Positions 34,725 through 35,632 of a DNA stretch of 35,632 bases are shown piece by piece. The notes under the pieces are model-generated. The model made no database searches. It worked only from the letters and a program-made list of their open reading frames with translations, and had not been told where the DNA came from. A program made the position numbers and the translations under genes. The number at the start of each line of letters is the position of its first letter. Positions within the stretch are counted from its first letter, which is position 1. The DNA is from Treponema sp. (GTDB lineage: Bacteria > Spirochaetota > Spirochaetia > Treponematales > Breznakiellaceae), in NCBI GenBank assembly GCA_031286095.1, contig JAITUY010000191.1, positions 1 to 35,632 of the forward strand. The letters run 5' to 3'.

Positions 34725-35632
34725 ATGAATGAACGGCTTAATTCCCTGTTAAAACGTTATGAGGAATTGTCCATATTGATACAGGAACCGGATCTGGCGA
34801 AGGACCAAAAGCGTTACAGGGACACAATGAAGGAATATTCACAGCTTAACGAGATAGCATCCCTCCACCATGAAATTGAAGGGCTTACAGGGCAGATTGA
34901 CGATACAAAAGCCATTGAAAAAGACCCCCAGATGAGGGAGCTTGCCAGGGAAGAATTAAAAGAACTTGAAACAAAATTGCAAACCTGCGAAGAAAAATTG
35001 AAATTCCTCCTGATCCCCAAAGACCCGCTGGATGAAAAAAACATCATCATGGAAATAAGGGCCGGAACCGGCGGGGAGGAAGCGGCGCTGTTCGCTTCGG
35101 ACATGTACCGGCTCTATTCGCGCTTTGCCGAAACAAAGGGCTGGAAATTTGAGATAATGAATTCCAATGAAACAGAGCTTGGCGGCATAAAGGAAATTGT
35201 TTTTTCGATCAGCGGCAATAATGTGTACGAAAATCTTCGTTACGAGTCCGGCGTCCACCGTGTGCAGAGGGTTCCGGCTACAGAGTCATCCGGCAGGATT
35301 CACACTTCGGCGGTGACTGTCGCGGTACTGCCCGAGGCGGATGAAACAGAAATCGACATCAAGCCTGACGATCTTCGCATTGATGTAATGCGCGCCGGGG
35401 GTCCAGGCGGCCAGTGCGTCAACACCACGGACTCCGCCGTGCGGATCACCCACCTTCCGACCGGCATTACCGTCCACTGCCAGGATGAAAAGAGCCAGAT
35501 CAAAAACAAGGCCAAGGCGATGCGGATACTGCGGGCGCGCATTTACGAGATGGAAGAGGCAAAAGCCGCGGCGGAACGCGCCGAAGCCCGCAAGACCCAG
35601 GTCGGTTCCGGCGACCGTTCAGAGCGTATCAG
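34725..35632 (+). CDS. prfA: Peptide chain release factor 1, N-terminal part (cut by window edge)
   Basis: The frame is open to the right edge, giving 302 residues of an expected roughly 355-360. The N-terminal helices ([20 protein letters not shown]) and the central domain with [20 protein letters not shown] and [20 protein letters not shown] are standard for class I release factors. The GGQ loop is at residues 228-230 ([20 protein letters not shown]); Q230 is the residue that promotes peptidyl-tRNA hydrolysis. It ends translation at UAA and UAG. RF1 rather than RF2 is chosen from the overall sequence and the [14 protein letters not shown] segment. GAGG lies just ahead of the ATG. An RF1 methyltransferase gene (prmC) often follows but would lie outside the window. 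Confidence 0.95.
   Translation, partial: MNERLNSLLKRYEELSILIQEPDLAKDQKRYRDTMKEYSQLNEIASLHHEIEGLTGQIDDTKAIEKDPQMRELAREELKELETKLQTCEEKLKFLLIPKDPLDEKNIIMEIRAGTGGEEAALFASDMYRLYSRFAETKGWKFEIMNSNETELGGIKEIVFSISGNNVYENLRYESGVHRVQRVPATESSGRIHTSAVTVAVLPEADETEIDIKPDDLRIDVMRAGGPGGQCVNTTDSAVRITHLPTGITVHCQDEKSQIKNKAKAMRILRARIYEMEEAKAAAERAEARKTQVGSGDRSERI

Overview
The window looks like a chromosome segment of a host-associated spirochaete, most probably a Treponema of the termite-gut type. This is an inference from gene content: an A/V-type ATPase instead of an F-type one, a membrane pyrophosphatase next to prfA, many TPR proteins, a TraB-family protein and a family-5 binding lipoprotein, on a moderately GC-rich backbone. 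No rRNA, tRNA or CRISPR array was found.

Layout. (1) 1-1.75 kb: the tail of a VgrG/Pvc8-like (phage late control D) spike protein and a DUF3289-like gene whose 3' end has been replaced by a decayed insertion sequence. (2) 1.78-10.7 kb: ordinary host genes. These are a radical SAM/SPASM protein, a minus-strand operon (secreted TPR protein, TraB protein, MscS channel), a membrane-anchored unknown protein with a polyproline tail, and an orphan peptide-type binding lipoprotein. (3) 10.7-25.4 kb: a strikingly AT-rich accessory island. Its core is a tightly overlapping four-gene operon (11.84-21.32 kb): two proteins of unknown family, a protein carrying what looks like a dead McrB-like AAA+ domain, and a 1742-residue helicase-DUF1998 protein of the DruE/DrmA-DrmB/MrfA class. 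The layout recalls Druantia type I without DruA. A second module (22.06-25.37 kb) couples a DUF3696-type ABC/OLD-like ATPase to an unknown partner. Decayed copies of the same small gene precede both modules. (4) 25.4-27.0 kb: a CARF-like (TM1812/Csx1-type) sensor next to a sigma-70-like protein, with no CRISPR-Cas genes nearby. This pair is the most original candidate system here. (5) 27.0-29.7 kb: a frameshifted gene and its intact paralogue (Cys-rich head, membrane helix, transglutaminase-like tail), an orphan signal-peptide ORF, and a TPR protein made of near-identical repeats. (6) 30.0-35.6 kb: V-ATPase subunits E and A without the rest of their operon, a K+-dependent-type membrane pyrophosphatase on the minus strand, and prfA running off the right edge.

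How they work together. The four-gene operon probably acts as one anti-phage or anti-plasmid machine built around the helicase. The ATPase/partner pair resembles two-gene abortive-infection modules. The CARF-like/sigma-like pair could turn a nucleotide signal into a transcriptional response. The right-hand genes handle ion-coupled energy conversion and translation termination. All functions are read from motifs by eye; no database search was possible.
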